Shown piece by piece: positions 13,037 through 25,867 of a stretch of DNA of 64,000 bases. The stretch is from assembly GCA_032173965.1 (NCBI GenBank), contig CM063285.1, positions 22,603,660-22,667,659 on the forward strand. The letters are read 5' to 3'. Under the pieces are notes generated by a model. It was not told the origin of the DNA. It searched no databases and saw nothing but the letters and a program-made list of their open reading frames with translations. The DNA is from Sitta carolinensis. Its lineage: Eukaryota; Chordata; Aves; Passeriformes; Sittidae. Within the stretch, counting starts at the first letter, position 1. Each line of letters opens with the position of its first letter. The position numbers were made by a program, and so were the translations under genes.

Positions 13037-13158
13037 GGGCAAGTTGGATGGAGCCCTGAGCAGCCTGGTCTAGTGGGAGGCGTTCCTGCCCATAGCAGGG
13101 GGTTTGGAACTAGATTATCTTTAAGGTCCTTTCCAACCCAAACTATTCTATCATTCAA
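13037..13158 (+). mobile_element. CR1 LINE, 3'-terminal fragment
   Basis: The sequence follows the 3' end of avian CR1 elements: a segment like GGATGGAGCCCTGAGCAGCC, then a TGCCCATAGCAGGGGG block, then AAGGTCCTTTCCAACCCAAA, ending in ATTCTATCATTCAA, a decayed form of the CR1 terminal octamer repeat. Only about 120 bases are present, which is the normal result of 5'-truncated retroposition. The insertion is old, given the substitutions in the tail. It has no coding capacity beyond the very end of the CR1 3' region. Confidence 0.9.
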
Positions 13159-16100
13159 ACTTCTATGGGATTACCCTAAATTTAAGAAGGTGCACAAAGC
13201 ACTTAAGCACCAAGGCTTCTAGTGTGAAGGAAGCACTATGTCAGCATGAGCTTGTATAGTGATAGTATGGTGGGATTCCCATCCTGATTTTCTTGGCATT
13301 CACACCATAAAAATTCCTATGATATTTCTAATACTTAATCAGCTAATACTGAATTGATTTATGCAGTATTTAAGGAATGGCAAAGATTCACCTGTTTGCT
13401 AAAACAAAGTATAAATTTGCATATCTTGAGATGCGGAAAAACTTTAAAGAAATTTGTAAGTGATTTCCTCCAGTGATATAACTGCTGCTAAATAGAATAT
13501 CTTCCCTATTAGTCTTATGTTGTCATCAACAAGTGTGAAATTAAAGCAAAACAAGAATGTCAGGAAAATGAGTGAATAAGAAAAAAAAAAAGGGCTTGCT
13601 AGAATATGTGGTGCTCGTATCTATGACCACATAATTGAAAGGGAAAAGAAACAAAGAACAGAAAGAAGAAATAGAGGGTAATCAACAGCATTTCTGTTAT
13701 TATTTTCCTATTTTGAAAACTGAAGTATTTTCACTAGTGTTTTCTAGATTTCACACACTTTTAAAAAATATCTGAAGGAAATATGGAAAGTTCTAAACAA
13801 AGACAAGTTACCAGCATCACAGGACAATCAGTTTCTGAAAATGCATGATAATCTTATGCCAGGCATCTCTCCTAAGTACTTAGCCCACTGTATTAGAGCT
13901 GTTCTAGTAAATATCTGGGACTTCTACAAACTCTGGAGGACAAAAAAATACCTCAAACACCATTTGTATCCTTTCCTGTTCTCAGTTGAGTTATTTTGTA
14001 CTTTCATTGAAGGAAAAGTTGCCATGCTGGCAAATTTCATTATCATGAATCTAATAATCGTAGACTAGAATGATAGAAGTCTCACCAACTTCTAGCTATG
14101 TTCAAAATTATTTACTAACTCTTCATTATCACAGCTCTGAAAAAACAGATCAAACACTCTGTCTTTACTTTATGGATTTTCATGAATACCTTACATTCTA
14201 AGGTATTATTCTGCATCCTTTTAAGGCAGCTTATAAAGCTTTCACCTATTGCAGTGGCATGCTTTGTGAACACCTCCATGATAACCAGAGCAGAAGAAAT
14301 GTATTTCAGAAGTACTTAAGTGACTTTTGCACCTCAGTGAAAATTTGATTTTTAAAATAAGTTTAAAGAGTAGGGGAAAAAAAGAGATTCCTTAACAATT
14401 TGAAGCACACAGAGTTCATTCATTAAACCAGAATTGTTCTCACAAGCAATCATCCAGAAAAAGAAAAAGAGCTTTAATTTTCAAAAAGTTATAATAATGG
14501 TCAGCAGCATTAATTTGTTGTGCTTTATGGTGCCACCCATTTCCAGAGAATATACTGAAAACTAATTTTCATGTCTCATACTACAATAATTAGAGGAGCA
14601 CATTTTATGATTGCTTTGCTATAAAAGGCTTCCCTCTTCAAGTGTACCAGTGAACTAAATGGAGTTGACATTCCAATACCTTGTGTATTTCTTTAATGAC
14701 AACATTCCATTAGTGTAATTACAGCAATACAACATAAAGGGGAAAAGAAAGTTAATTACACAATGACATATGTTTCTGATTCTAGACTTCTTTGTTTCCA
14801 CCAAGGTACACTTGAACAGCCTGTTCTTCATTTTAACAAACTGTTTATATTCACCAGGCTGGATCTAATGTATCTGAATTGTTGCTTACACTTCTCTTGA
14901 AAAATAACAAGGGTAAGAGTAATAGATTGATTTTAATGGTATAATCAAGATCTGCAACACAAAAAGAATTCTGCTTCATACTTTTTTGAATTGCATAGTA
15001 CCTATGCACAGTCAAAAGGATATTGATTTTGCAGAAGTGCATACATATGAGTTCATGAGTGCAGAAGTATCCGACACCATTTTCAGTCAAGTGATGATGA
15101 GGGCAATCCAGCCCAAAACTTTCTATTATAAACTTCCTATACCTTTTTGACAGTTTTCAGAAAAATTAATATCTTATCATTAAGGATGTGCTTCAGAGCA
15201 GGTGCATTATCAGGAGGGAAGTATGTTTCAAATTCAGAGTATGACAGGCATGGTGACATATGCAGCTGTGTGCTGTTCATGAAGGAAGGCAAAATAACAA
15301 TGTCCAAATAAAGAACATCCCTTAAATGAAGGGAAAATACAAAATTTTACATCAATCTTATAAATTACATCTATCAGGAAGTATGGCTCAGAAAAAGAAC
15401 TTTTGCAGGTAGTTATTAACTGTTTGGTTTATACCTGCTTTCAATAAATTGATAAAAAATGTATTTGAAAATATTATAGAGCAGGAGAACTTTCAGTTAA
15501 AAAGGTTATCTCTAAGTTTTCCCATTTAGCAATTTAATGCTAATGAAATAAAATTTTATTTTCTCAACAGAAACAGCATGGCTGTTTATGGTATGATAAG
15601 GGGTTCATCCCTCAACCCTATAAATTTTTTCAAAATATTTCTTGAACAAAAGGTTTTGAAAGAGTCCATTGCTTTGAGAAGCATCTCTGGCACAAATCAT
15701 TGCAGAAAAAGAGCTTGTCAAATCAGAAAAGATGGGCATTTCCAAAATGATCCATACATTTGGTAAATAGAAAATGTTAAATTTCACAGAAAGCAGTTGA
15801 TAATTCTTTGCTTCTTTTTCAGTTCCAGAACATTATAATTAAAATGAAAAGAAAGCAGAGGGAAAAAATATTATCACATTTTTCATTTGCCTCTGCAGAA
15901 ATTGAGGGGGAGGAGAAACAATTTTCTCTTTGAGAAGCTATTGCCATTTTTGCATATCAATCATTATCTCCCAGTCTCGTGGTCAAATGATCTCTGTTGA
16001 TACATATGAGCTTCTTGGTTTTAAGTAAAAACCCCTTTCTAAAAATATTTAATAGAACTCATAAAGATTTATTGCATGTAAAACATAACATTTATAGGCA

Positions 16101-18288
16101 AAAGGCAAATTATTTATTTCAGACCTGCTAGCTTCTACCTATTTCTGAAAGAGTACTCTTAAGCATATTTTCTTTCTCTGTAACCTAATTAGAAGTGTAT
16201 GGAAAAAATACCCAACCACGATATAATCATAAATAGGCACATTTTAATCTTGCATACATGCCTTATACATGTTATCCCCTTTGACATAATGTAAAAATTA
16301 ATTAAAAACTCTAATAGTCTAATATAAATACTGAAGACAAACAGTGGAAAATGCCTGATTATCATATAATGCATGTGTGAATAATAGTGCAATGTCAGAA
16401 AGAAGACCTTTACACTTTTTCACAGGTGTTACTATTTCTCTGTCCTCATTGATATTCAATGTCGATGAAACTCAGATTTGAAACTAGGTATCTATATAAG
16501 TAATCCATTGAATGAGTTTCATACTGTATACTTGGTTGACTTTACTTGTACTTTTCCTTATCTCATGGCAGACAGAGACAGAACCACAGAACAGAGCAAC
16601 TTGTCATATTTGCCCACACCTTGTTTCAAGGAAGCATTTTTAAAGAGCTTATAGAAGTTTAATGATGCCTTAATCTCTAAAAGCTCAAATGATATGGATT
16701 GTTGCTTAAGCTATTGTGTCAATAGGTTGTTTACAACCAGAGGTATTCTTATAACAGGACGATCAGAATGTCATTACAAAACATGAGATCAATTTAATAT
16801 ACATTAGATGCTCTTTCGGTATAAAATTATTCCTGCTTTTATTTTTTAGTCATCTTACTCCTCTATGTGGATATGGTAAAGCCAGTCATATGATAATTTA
16901 ATCTCTAAAGATATTTCAACATAGCACAAAACATAATCCTACAAAAAGACCCAAATTTCAGACCTGCCTAGCTTTGTTACTTTGCCGTTTTGCCTGGGTT
17001 TCTCAGCCCAGGAGAAACACTGCTACACTGGTTACTGTTGCTCACATTACTCATTCCTAATTGGTACCCTGTTATTAGGCCTTTTAGAATTTCAGAAATG
17101 TATACCCAACATAAAGCATCAACAACATACTGGATGTCTCTTTAACACCAGCACATTTTTGAAAGACTGGTGCAGGGATGCGTAGGAAGCAAATGCGCTG
17201 TAGAGTGCCATTTGCTCTTTTACTTTGCATTGTTCTTTGTCTGCTCTCAGTTTCCTCAAAAATACTGAGACACTGATGCTTTCAGCCTATGGAAGGTCAC
17301 AGGTCTATCAAAGTGTTACCTTTCATAGATGCAACATCTGGCATGCAATAGAGGAAACCCCACCTGCAGCTCTGCCAGAGTGCATCCATGACGACAGCAG
17401 GGACACACTCTTCTCATTTAGCCTTAATGCTCACTCTGCGGTTTTTTAAAGCAATATCCTTCATATGTTATCTACTGTACATGTGGAAGATAAGTCGGCA
17501 TTTTTTGTTTCAAGGTATAGTTCAGTTCAGTCTGAACTGCATGAAGAACAGTTTTAAAGCATTCCTCAAGAAAAGCATGTGCTAAATCTGTAAACTGCAA
17601 TGCTGGGATTTTAGGAAATGCAGACCCAGAGCAGAGTTCCCAAACAAACGTTGCGGACAACATGTACATGTAAAGCTTTTATCACTGTAGTCAAGGAAGA
17701 CAGACATGTATTCGGATGAAGGAAAAAAATGTCTAACCTCAACTGAAAAAAAAAATAAAATAAAATAAGGCTTCATTCTTGAAACAAGAGCCCTCAGGGA
17801 ACTTATCATAATGCTTCCAAACTTTTGTCCCTTTTCACAGCACAAAAACATAAAAGAAGAAATTATGTTCTTAAGCTAGTGAACCAATGAAATGAGAAGA
17901 CATGAAGAAAGAGCGTTGACAAATTATTTTGGCAGCAAGCTAACTCCTTCAGGACTCTCTTTTTTGCTACCCTGAGTCTAGAGAGAAAACTCATTGATTT
18001 GTTGTGAGATTTTAGTCAGTGTATTCTAGAGTTTTATGCATATTTGGGATGTCCCTAGGGGAAAGCTTTCTGCAAATTCATTTACTAAGCTGATTGAAGG
18101 ACATCTTTTTTAACCACCTCCATAGAAATTCAGCCCCACCTAACCAATGAAAAAGCATAAACAATGAAAAGTCCCTTCAAATTAAGTCACTGAAAGTAAC
18201 ATTACATAAAATAACTCCAATGATGCATAGTCCATAGTAAACATATTTTGACAAAAATAATTAAACTATCTGAGCAATAACTACTACT

Positions 18289-18310
18289 AAAAAAAAAAAA
18301 AAAAAAAAAA
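18289..18310 (+). repeat. Poly(A) run, 22 bases
   Basis: Uninterrupted A homopolymer followed by GAAAAAAC. No AATAAA-bearing retroposed body is recognisable upstream. Confidence 0.85.
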
Positions 18311-19155
18311 GAAAAAACTTAAAGAAAAGAATGAACAGAACATTACAGAAATAAGGTAGTACAGCCACACCTGAGATAAAATGGTCACCCATGTTATTTG
18401 ACAACAGAAATGCAATTATCTAAGAGGAAAGAATACTCTAAGTAAAGAGAATTATGAAAAAAAACTGATGAACAAGGAGAGAGGATTCACACTTCATGTT
18501 TCCACCCACGTGACTCCATAAACAGTGTGTGTTGCAAGAAAAATGTAATAAAAGAGGGAAGCAGCAGGTCATTTTTCAGTCTATAGTTTCATTACTAAAT
18601 TATTTATCTTTCACCCCCCCTTCACCCCCTCCTCCAGAATGATCTGGTGTCTTCAATGGCAAAGAGGATATAAATTGCTAAAACTAAAAATACTTGCAGC
18701 TTTCTGGAGCTATTCCATGACTACATGCATTTTGGTTTACTGTAATGAAAATATTAATTGTGTAATACAACAGGAATTAATTTATTATGAACAATAATGT
18801 GGGTCCAGAAACAAGAACAAATCTTCATAGTTCCACTTTATGACTCGGATTCCCTGCAGCTTGTAACACATTCATCAATCTCATGGGTATTTTTACAATG
18901 CTTTAAAGTTTTAGTACAATTTATAATGAAGACTGATGAGTACTGAATATGTATTAAAGAACATAAGGAAGGGGTTCTTAAGATGTACCACTGTGGCACA
19001 TGTGTAACACCTAGTTCAGGAAAAGCCCTCTGGGTTCATTTCAGTAAGCTCTTTCCTGTGCAAAAACATTTGTTTTCTAAAAGAACATACCTAAATGAGT
19101 ACCACAGAAGATGTTTCAGCTATTGAAAAGTAAGTCCAGTTTCAGAGGTACAATA

Positions 19156-19171
19156 TGATACAATTGTATCA
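19156..19171. repeat. Perfect 16-bp palindrome
   Basis: TGATACAATTGTATCA is its own reverse complement, with no spacer. Short enough to be chance; it could be a dimeric protein-binding site. Confidence 0.7.
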
Positions 19172-20602
19172 GAACAGCAGTAAGAAGCTCAAACAAGTGA
19201 AGTTTGTTTTGTGTCTCACACCAGCCGCCATCCAACAGTAGAGTATACTTGTTTGTATCCCAAAACTGTGAGTTCTCAAGATAACATTTTATATCCAAGC
19301 CCAGATGAACAATCATGGGAAATGTTTTCACCTTTTTAGGAAACAAGTTTGATGCCTAGCCTGAGATATCTATGCTTGTCACTTATAAAAAATTCATGGT
19401 ACCTCGTTTTGTTATTCTAAAGTCCTGAACTGGTCTTCTCAGTTTAGTTACATATTGGTAGAAGTGTACTATAATAAAGGTGCCAGAAGAGCTCAGTTCA
19501 TACCTATAGTAAACAGTTTAATTTTATTTAGTAGATTAAAGAATTTTATCTGGTTACTGAAACAGCTCATTCAAAACCTAAAATTCCAGTTCTAGAAATG
19601 ACACCATGTTGCTTTGTTATAATGGTAGTAATATTTCATTCTTGCTGATGTCACTTTCATGAAACACCATGTGTCCAACATCACAATGTCTTCTTGAAAG
19701 GTCATGCAAGGATATGCATGTGAGGTCATGGTTGCTGAGTTTCATACAAGATGAAATCCACTGAGAGGATAACAATATTCACAACTAATACCATTTTTAT
19801 GAGACATCTGGATGTTATACCAGAATAAAATAAATTTTTTCCAGCAAGATTTATCTGTGAACCTATGAATGAACAACATGCTCAATACAAACTCTAAAAA
19901 GTGACTTTTTCTACAGACTGCAACTGTTTTCCATAAAAATATTTTAGAAACAAATCACTCACACTGTAGCTAAGCTGTACATCTGACTGTAGGAAATACC
20001 TTAGCACAGCAATCATAGATGGAGAGCTGAAATGTGAACTACTTTCACTCAAGTTACAACTGTTTAAGTAGCTCAGCCGTCATAGAGGAGAGTGACCAAA
20101 ATTCCACACATTCATTTTGAATCAAAATAAAGGCATGTCACTAGGAGATGTTTCTCATTAATTTCTTAGAATTTTTTTTCTGCAAGTGCATTAGATTTGT
20201 TAAAGTATAGATTTATTTTTTCATGAACTGTTTTTGAAAAACTATACTCTTTTATAGTATTGGTTTTATTTAAAAATTGCACTACCAAAAAAGATTCTCC
20301 ATTGCTCTGTACCTAGGAATACATATGCATAATTCGTTTTTGACTTTTAAGCCAAAACAAATCTGTCAACATAGACCAAATAAGTAATCTGTGCTTCTAG
20401 TTCTTTTCTGTATTATTCTACTACATTTTGGTTTTATCTGACATTGAGAAGACTTCAGTCAGAATGGAAGACAGAAGACATTAGTTGCTTTTCCTTTCTA
20501 ATTAAACCTAGCAATCCAGAAGTCTTAAAATACATTGCAAAAGAAGATGCAATTTATACATAATATAAGGCAGGGGTGTATCGGTCTCTCAATTAAAAAT
20601 TA

Positions 20603-20687
20603 AGGAAGCTGAGAGGAGATATCTTAAGAGACTTCTTAGGGTCACACCAAGTCAGGAAGAGCCTGGCATTAGATTCTCCCAACCCAG
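20603..20687 (-). mobile_element. MIR-like SINE fragment
   Basis: Read on the + strand the segment gives AGGAAGCTGAGAGG, then TTAAGAGACTTCTTAGGGTC, then ACACCAAGTCAGGAAGAGCC, ending in TCCCAACCCAG. This matches, in order and spacing, the reverse complement of the core of the amniote MIR SINE (GGAAACTGAGG, TTAAGTGACTTGCCCAAGGTC, ACACAGCTAGTAAG, GGCAGAGCC, GAACCCAG). The copy is strongly diverged, as expected for so old a family. The tRNA-related head and the LINE-like tail are not recognisable. A related tRNA-derived core-SINE is possible. Confidence 0.65.
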
Positions 20688-22872
20688 AAAAAAAGACAAT
20701 ACACAGACTTACATACATATCCATATATACCTGTGCATGTTTTCAAAATATATTACATTTCCTTTAATTCCAGAACAAGTCCATATTTTCAGCTGCAATG
20801 CTAAAGACAATCAGGTTTCAGGCTGATGGACAAGCTGGGTTTGAATGCTGAACTCATTAAGGGCACAGGAGAAGCTCACAAACCACCCTACAGAAGCAGT
20901 CTGATACTAAAATTTGCAGGCTGATGCAGTGTATAGCATGCTCCACATGTATTGATGCTGACACAGAAGGAACATTATGCCTAAAACACCATCTCCCATA
21001 CAATTAATTAATTACAGATGGTATGTTTGAGTTTCCTTCATTTATTTTATTTCTGACATTTGACAGCTTTGGAGAAAGGTACCATGAGAAGTCCCTAAGT
21101 ATTTTATTCACCTTCTACAAACTACAGGCACAAGTAAGAGAGATTGCATCTTAAATGTAGGTTATAATAAAAGGCATAGTTAATACTGACTGATTAATAG
21201 AAAAGCATACTGTTAAGAGACAAGGTATGATTGAGGTCACACATTGCAATGATTAATGACTGTTTTGCAGAAAACTTTCAGTAAAAAATTACTTATAAAA
21301 TTATGTTATTCTAAAAATTAATTAATCTAAAAGCTTTAAGAAAACATAAAAGCACAATAATCAGGAAATTAGGTAAGAAGTTTGCTCCAATTTGTAAAAA
21401 GAAAATTTGTATAATTGATTAGTCTGAGAGCAATTACTGAGCTGGCAAAGCTTTCAAAGACCAATTTAAGAACAGCATCCTAGTAATTGGTTTTTACTCA
21501 TCTTCCCAGTACACTTTTTTGCAAAATAATAGCCAGAATTGCCATTCCATTTTTTTGTATTTGAGGGATACAATATTATGCATGTGCAAAAATGTGCTCT
21601 GAACACACCCCACTATCAGCCTGCTTTCAGTGACTAATGGCAAAAGAGAACTTCAACCATATCAGTCAAACAGACTTACGTTCCAGCTTGGTTTATAGGC
21701 CATATGAAAAAGACCTCAGGCAACGTTCTGCATCAAACTCTTTTTAATGCTTCAGAAATCATCCTCCCATTTGTGATCTTCAGAAGTGCCATGTGAGGGA
21801 GTTTATGATAATTTTCTGTTCCAGAAGTTGCAGTGATGGCCACATGTCACTGGAGTGAATGCTTGTGACAAGCAAGCCTGATAAATCAGCTGCAACTAAA
21901 TTTGCAGCACCACTATCTTTTACATGTGGGAGACTGGAAAGAAAATTTACCTGAGATGCTACATAAAATACTTTACGGGCCACATCTGGCCTACAGCATC
22001 TCAGATGTGAATTTATGCCACAATAGCAGGCTTGAAGCCCTCTACTGGAGGATGTGAGAGTGTTTTGCAACAGTGACTGCTGCTTAGCAAGTGTTTATTT
22101 CACCTTTGTGTGCCACAGAAAGCACTACAGATGATCAAAGCCTGAGGGAGATTTTTGGGTGAAGAAACACTGTATAACTGAGAAAAGAAAATGTCATTTG
22201 AGATGTGTGTTGTTTATTTGAGGTCACTGCTTTAATGAATATGCCATATACACCAAGTAGACTATAGCAGAAAATCCAGAATATCAAAAGTGCCAAAGGC
22301 AGGGTTGTTCATATAGTGCAGAGTATATAGTTTGTGAATACTAAGTCCTTTTGCTTCAGCAATCCTCAAAACTGAAAATGATAAAGGACATAAAAGAAGT
22401 TATGTGACCTCTGACCAGTAACACAGGAATATTACTATTTAAGATCTTGCTGACTCAGTTCAGTTTGGAGGTAGCTCTAAACACATGCTTTAATATCTTT
22501 TGACTTTCCATATATGCTTAAATTTAAGTTTGTATATACAGAATTTTTTCTCAATCAGGAGTTGGTATGATATATCAATAGTAAGCAGATGTAGGTGAAA
22601 AAAGGAAAAAAAAAAATTCTTGGAGGTGGAAATTGAACGAGATTTTTTTCCCTCCACAGAAATTTAGAACTTAGAGAAAAATCAGTTGTACAGTTTTTCA
22701 AATAAATGGAGCTGTATTACACCTGCATTATAATATCTGTGGACTTTTATCTACCCTATGAAAAACTACAAGAGAAAACCAATTAGCAGAAACTTTAAGC
22801 TACTGCATATGCATGGCACAGCTTAAAGTCTAAAGCAAAGTCCTCAGAAGGAGGAGCTTTCAATGCTAAAGA
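20688..22872. other. Intergenic, no supportable gene
   Basis: AT-rich, with many TAATTA/TTAATT-type words around 21270-21500. The minus-strand frame at 21780-22070 (96 codons) is unrecognisable. No further repeats are identified before the CR1 fragment. Confidence 0.6.
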
Positions 22873-23398
22873 GAGGGTACTAAGCAAGCTTCGAGATGAT
22901 ACAAAAACTGGGAGGAGTTGTTGTTGATTCCTCAAAGGCAGGGAAGCCCTGTAGAGAGACCTTAATAAATTAGAGGGATGGGCAATCACCAACCACATGA
23001 AATTTAATGGGGAAAAGTGCTGGATTCTGCACCTGGGACTGGGCAACCCTGGACGTATGTACAGACTGGGGAATGAGCTGCTGGAGAGCAACACTATAGA
23101 AAGGGAGCAGGGGTTTCTGGCTGATGGCAAAGAGAACATGAGTCATGGTTCCCTGGCAGCCAGGAAGGCCACAAGTGTCCTGGGAGTCATCGCCAGCCCG
23201 GCAGGGGAAGGGAGTCCCGCTCTGCTCTGGGGTGGCCTTGAGTGCTGTGTGCAGTTTTGGACACCACAATACAAGAAGAAAGTAAAGCTATTAGAGAGTG
23301 TCCAAGGGAAGGCAACAAAGATGGTGAAGAACCTTGAGTGAAAGGTGAATGAGGAGCAGCTGGGTTGCTTGGTCTGTACAGCCTGGAGAAGAACCTTT
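22873..23398 (+). mobile_element. CR1 LINE fragment, C-terminal part of ORF2
   Basis: The + strand reading contains typical CR1 ORF2 C-terminal words: LRDDTKTG, then RDLNKLEGW, MKFNGEKCWILHLG, RLGNELLES, and later ECCVQFWTPQYKKKVKLLES and KATKMVKNLE. The open part runs 22997-23341; flanking parts need frameshifts. The product would be the region downstream of the reverse-transcriptase catalytic core, so the fragment is not functional. It stops at a sequence like TACAGCCTGGAGAAGAA and lacks the rest of the 3' end, unlike the copies at 13037 and 34521. CR1 normally truncates at the 5' end, so the missing 3' end implies a later deletion or rearrangement. The many substitutions indicate an old copy. 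Confidence 0.92.
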
Positions 23399-23606
23399 TC
23401 TACATGCATTCAGGTGGAGAACTACTCTATTCAGTCTATTTGAGAATTAATTTTACAAGCAAAAAAATCATTCAGAGAGAAAGAGAACATTCAAAATATA
23501 TTTCTAAATATGAAAAAAAACCTGATAGAAAATAATTAATAAGGAAATGCCACTAAGAAGAAATGATCATTTTACATAACCATGGTGGGTAAGAAAATAA
23601 GAGGGC

Positions 23607-23940
23607 TGCACTGGGTCTGTCTGGGATGGAGTTTATTTTCTTCATGGGAGCTGTGGTTGTACAATGTTTTGGATTTATGGTTAAAACAGAGTGGGTAACA
23701 CTGAAGTTCTGGCTATTGAGAAGCAGTTCTTGAATGACTCAAAACTCTCAGTTCCTTAGTCACTCTCTGTCAGCAAGTAGGCTGGGGGTGGGCAAGCATT
23801 TGGAAGGGAACACAGCTGGGTGCAGCTGGCTCAAGGTGACCAAAAGAGAGTTCATACAATATACCATCATGTTCAACTGTAAAAATGGGGGGTTTTTCTT
23901 CAAAAGTAGCTGTTGTTCAGAGATCAGCTGTTGGCCAAAC
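23607..23940 (+). mobile_element. Avian ERVL-type LTR, 3'-truncated fragment
   Basis: The sequence follows an LTR family I recognise from bird genomes. It starts TGCACTGGGTCTGTCTGGGA, continues with GTTTATTTTCTTC, ATGTTTTGGATTTATG and GGGAACACAGCTGGG, and then has the U3 end AAGGTGACCAAAAGAGAGTTC and TGTAAAAATGGGGGG where the family has its CRE-like site and TATA box. Both of those motifs are decayed here. The homology fades near 23940, so R/U5 is mostly missing. It is the same family as the minus-strand LTR at 55528-56060. The 144-codon frame at 23734-24168 runs through it and out of it and is chance. No retroviral gene sequence accompanies it. Confidence 0.8.
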
Positions 23941-24084
23941 CCGAAACACAGAATTGCAAACAAATATAAAAAATCCCAGCAGAAAGGCACCAAAACACCC
24001 CCAGAAAACTATCTTCTTCCTTCTACTATACTGATTATCAATGTGGAACCCTTGTTACAGGGGAAATATTTCTCTATATTTAAG

Positions 24085-24140
24085 ACCAAGGTATTCATAT
24101 TCTCAAGAATATACCAAGGTATAAATATTCTCAAGAAAAT
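24085..24140. repeat. 28-bp tandem duplication
   Basis: Two adjacent copies (24085-24112 and 24113-24140) start ACCAAGGTAT and share CAAGGTAT, ATATTCTCAAGAA and the following AT. They differ at only a few central and terminal bases. Local slippage duplication; no function suggested. Confidence 0.85.
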
Positions 24141-25849
24141 CTTAACTTCAATTTTGATATCACTTTAATTTGATAACCAGTTTTATTTAGCATAACAGCT
24201 GATCACTAGGGACAAACTTTGCTGCATACAAAAATAAATACTATGAAAATACTGCATTAGTTTAAAATACAACACACATGAACACATGTATATGTATCAT
24301 AAACAAAACATACATATACTCACAACATTGAAATGTTTGTGTACATACAAAACAGGTTTTGAAAGACTAGGTTCTCTGCTGCTGTTTTTATAACTGGATG
24401 TGTTGAAATTACTATTTTTAGTTAAACAGAAGTAAAAGTGTCATTAAAATTGAAAGGATACAGTAAATTTAAGAATTAGTCTTTAAACAAAACTTAAAAG
24501 TCATGTCATTCTTAAAAGTAGAGTGGCTGGAGTCAGACTATCTGCAAATATTGCAAGCCTCAGCCAGGGAATGTGTAGTTTTAACTGGAAACTGCTATAA
24601 AGAATCATCTTGCTCTAGGCGACATAGTGATGATATCTTCATTGGGTTTTTGTAAAACTGTATTAGCACAAAATACAACTTACTTGTGATCTTATGAACT
24701 GAAGTGAGGACACTTTTGCTCTACATAATAAATGATTTCTACTCTTCACCTCTTGTTGTCCTGGAGCAGGACATTAACATTACATTTTACTTCTGAAAGT
24801 CAAAATCCCACAACTCAGAGGCAAGCTGTTTTCACCTCCCCCCTCCTTGTTTGCACAAATAGATATCTCATGCCAAAGTGTAGAGTCCATACAGGTCAGA
24901 GTCAGATGTAAATTTGGGGGAAAGAAAAAGCAAATTTATATTCACTTCAACAGCCTTTGGGACAGACTACAGTTTTGATTAACAATTGGAAATTCAAGTT
25001 CTAAGATACACTTGATTTTTCTCTCAGACAAACATTCTAATTATTTTGGTCTGTTAAAACAGATTAAATAGCCCATGAAAGTCATTGATAGAATACACTC
25101 ATAACTTAGCAGATATATTATAAGGTATTTTGAGTAGCATTATCATGCAAAAAAAGAGCTAAAAAAGCTATATAAATTATATAGACATGTAAGCGTCCAG
25201 GGGCTGAGAGATATGTCTACACTTACAGATATTTTTACACACATATATGTCAATGAACATTGTAACAAAATATCAATTACCTCATTAATGTTTTACTTTT
25301 GCATTTCCCCAGTTCAACATTACTAATAATAAAATAATCCTGAAGGAGTTGGTCCCTATGTTCCATAATCAATTTTCTTCTTTACTTCTGCCACAGAAGT
25401 TTCTGCTTTCCTGGATTTTACAGTTACACTTATCAAGTGAGTTTCTAATGCTGTTAAACATTACTTCAATTACTTTGGAAAAAAGTAACGAAAAAGCTAT
25501 CTAGAACCACTTAGTTGTTTGCCATTATCCAGAATAAAGTATCCATGTACATCTAATTTTTCCAAAACTTTAGTTAATACTACTGCCTAGGCTTTGTCCC
25601 ATGACAGCTTTGCAGTCACCCAAACTCAGACTACATGTCACCCACCATGCTTAGAACGGCTGCATGGCTCAGTTGTAAACAAACAAAAAACCCAACTACA
25701 AACAAAAAAAGGCTACTTGTAAGTACCTTTGTAAGTCATATTCTAGGCTCAGATGCACCTGATAATGCCATTACGAACACAAGATCAGAACACACTGATG
25801 ATGTCAATAGTTTCCCTTTTGGGGGATTTGTTGGCCTTGTTTTCTGGCA

Positions 25850-25867
25850 TTTTTTTTTTTTTTTTTT
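25850..25867. repeat. Poly(T) run, 18 bases
   Basis: Uninterrupted T homopolymer, with no recognisable minus-strand retroposed body beyond it. Confidence 0.85.

Larger units (their letters stand above)
13159..20602. other. Intergenic, no supportable gene
   Basis: AT-rich non-coding sequence. Visible content: an (AAAAT)n tract near 17742-17767, a 22-base A run (18289-18310), a C-rich patch near 18613-18636 and a perfect 16-bp palindrome at 19156-19171. Open frames here are under 90 codons and unrecognisable. A TAAT-rich, repeat-free block around 14450-14720 is the only part that looks structured to me. Confidence 0.6.

Noticed and set aside
19699..19728. Two AGGTCA half-sites (nuclear-receptor type)
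   Set aside because: The 18-base separation is not a standard spacing for dimeric receptors and single hexamers occur often by chance.
23734..24168. 144-codon + strand frame
   Set aside because: It runs through the U3 half of the avian LTR fragment and on into unrelated AT-rich DNA; not a retroviral gene.
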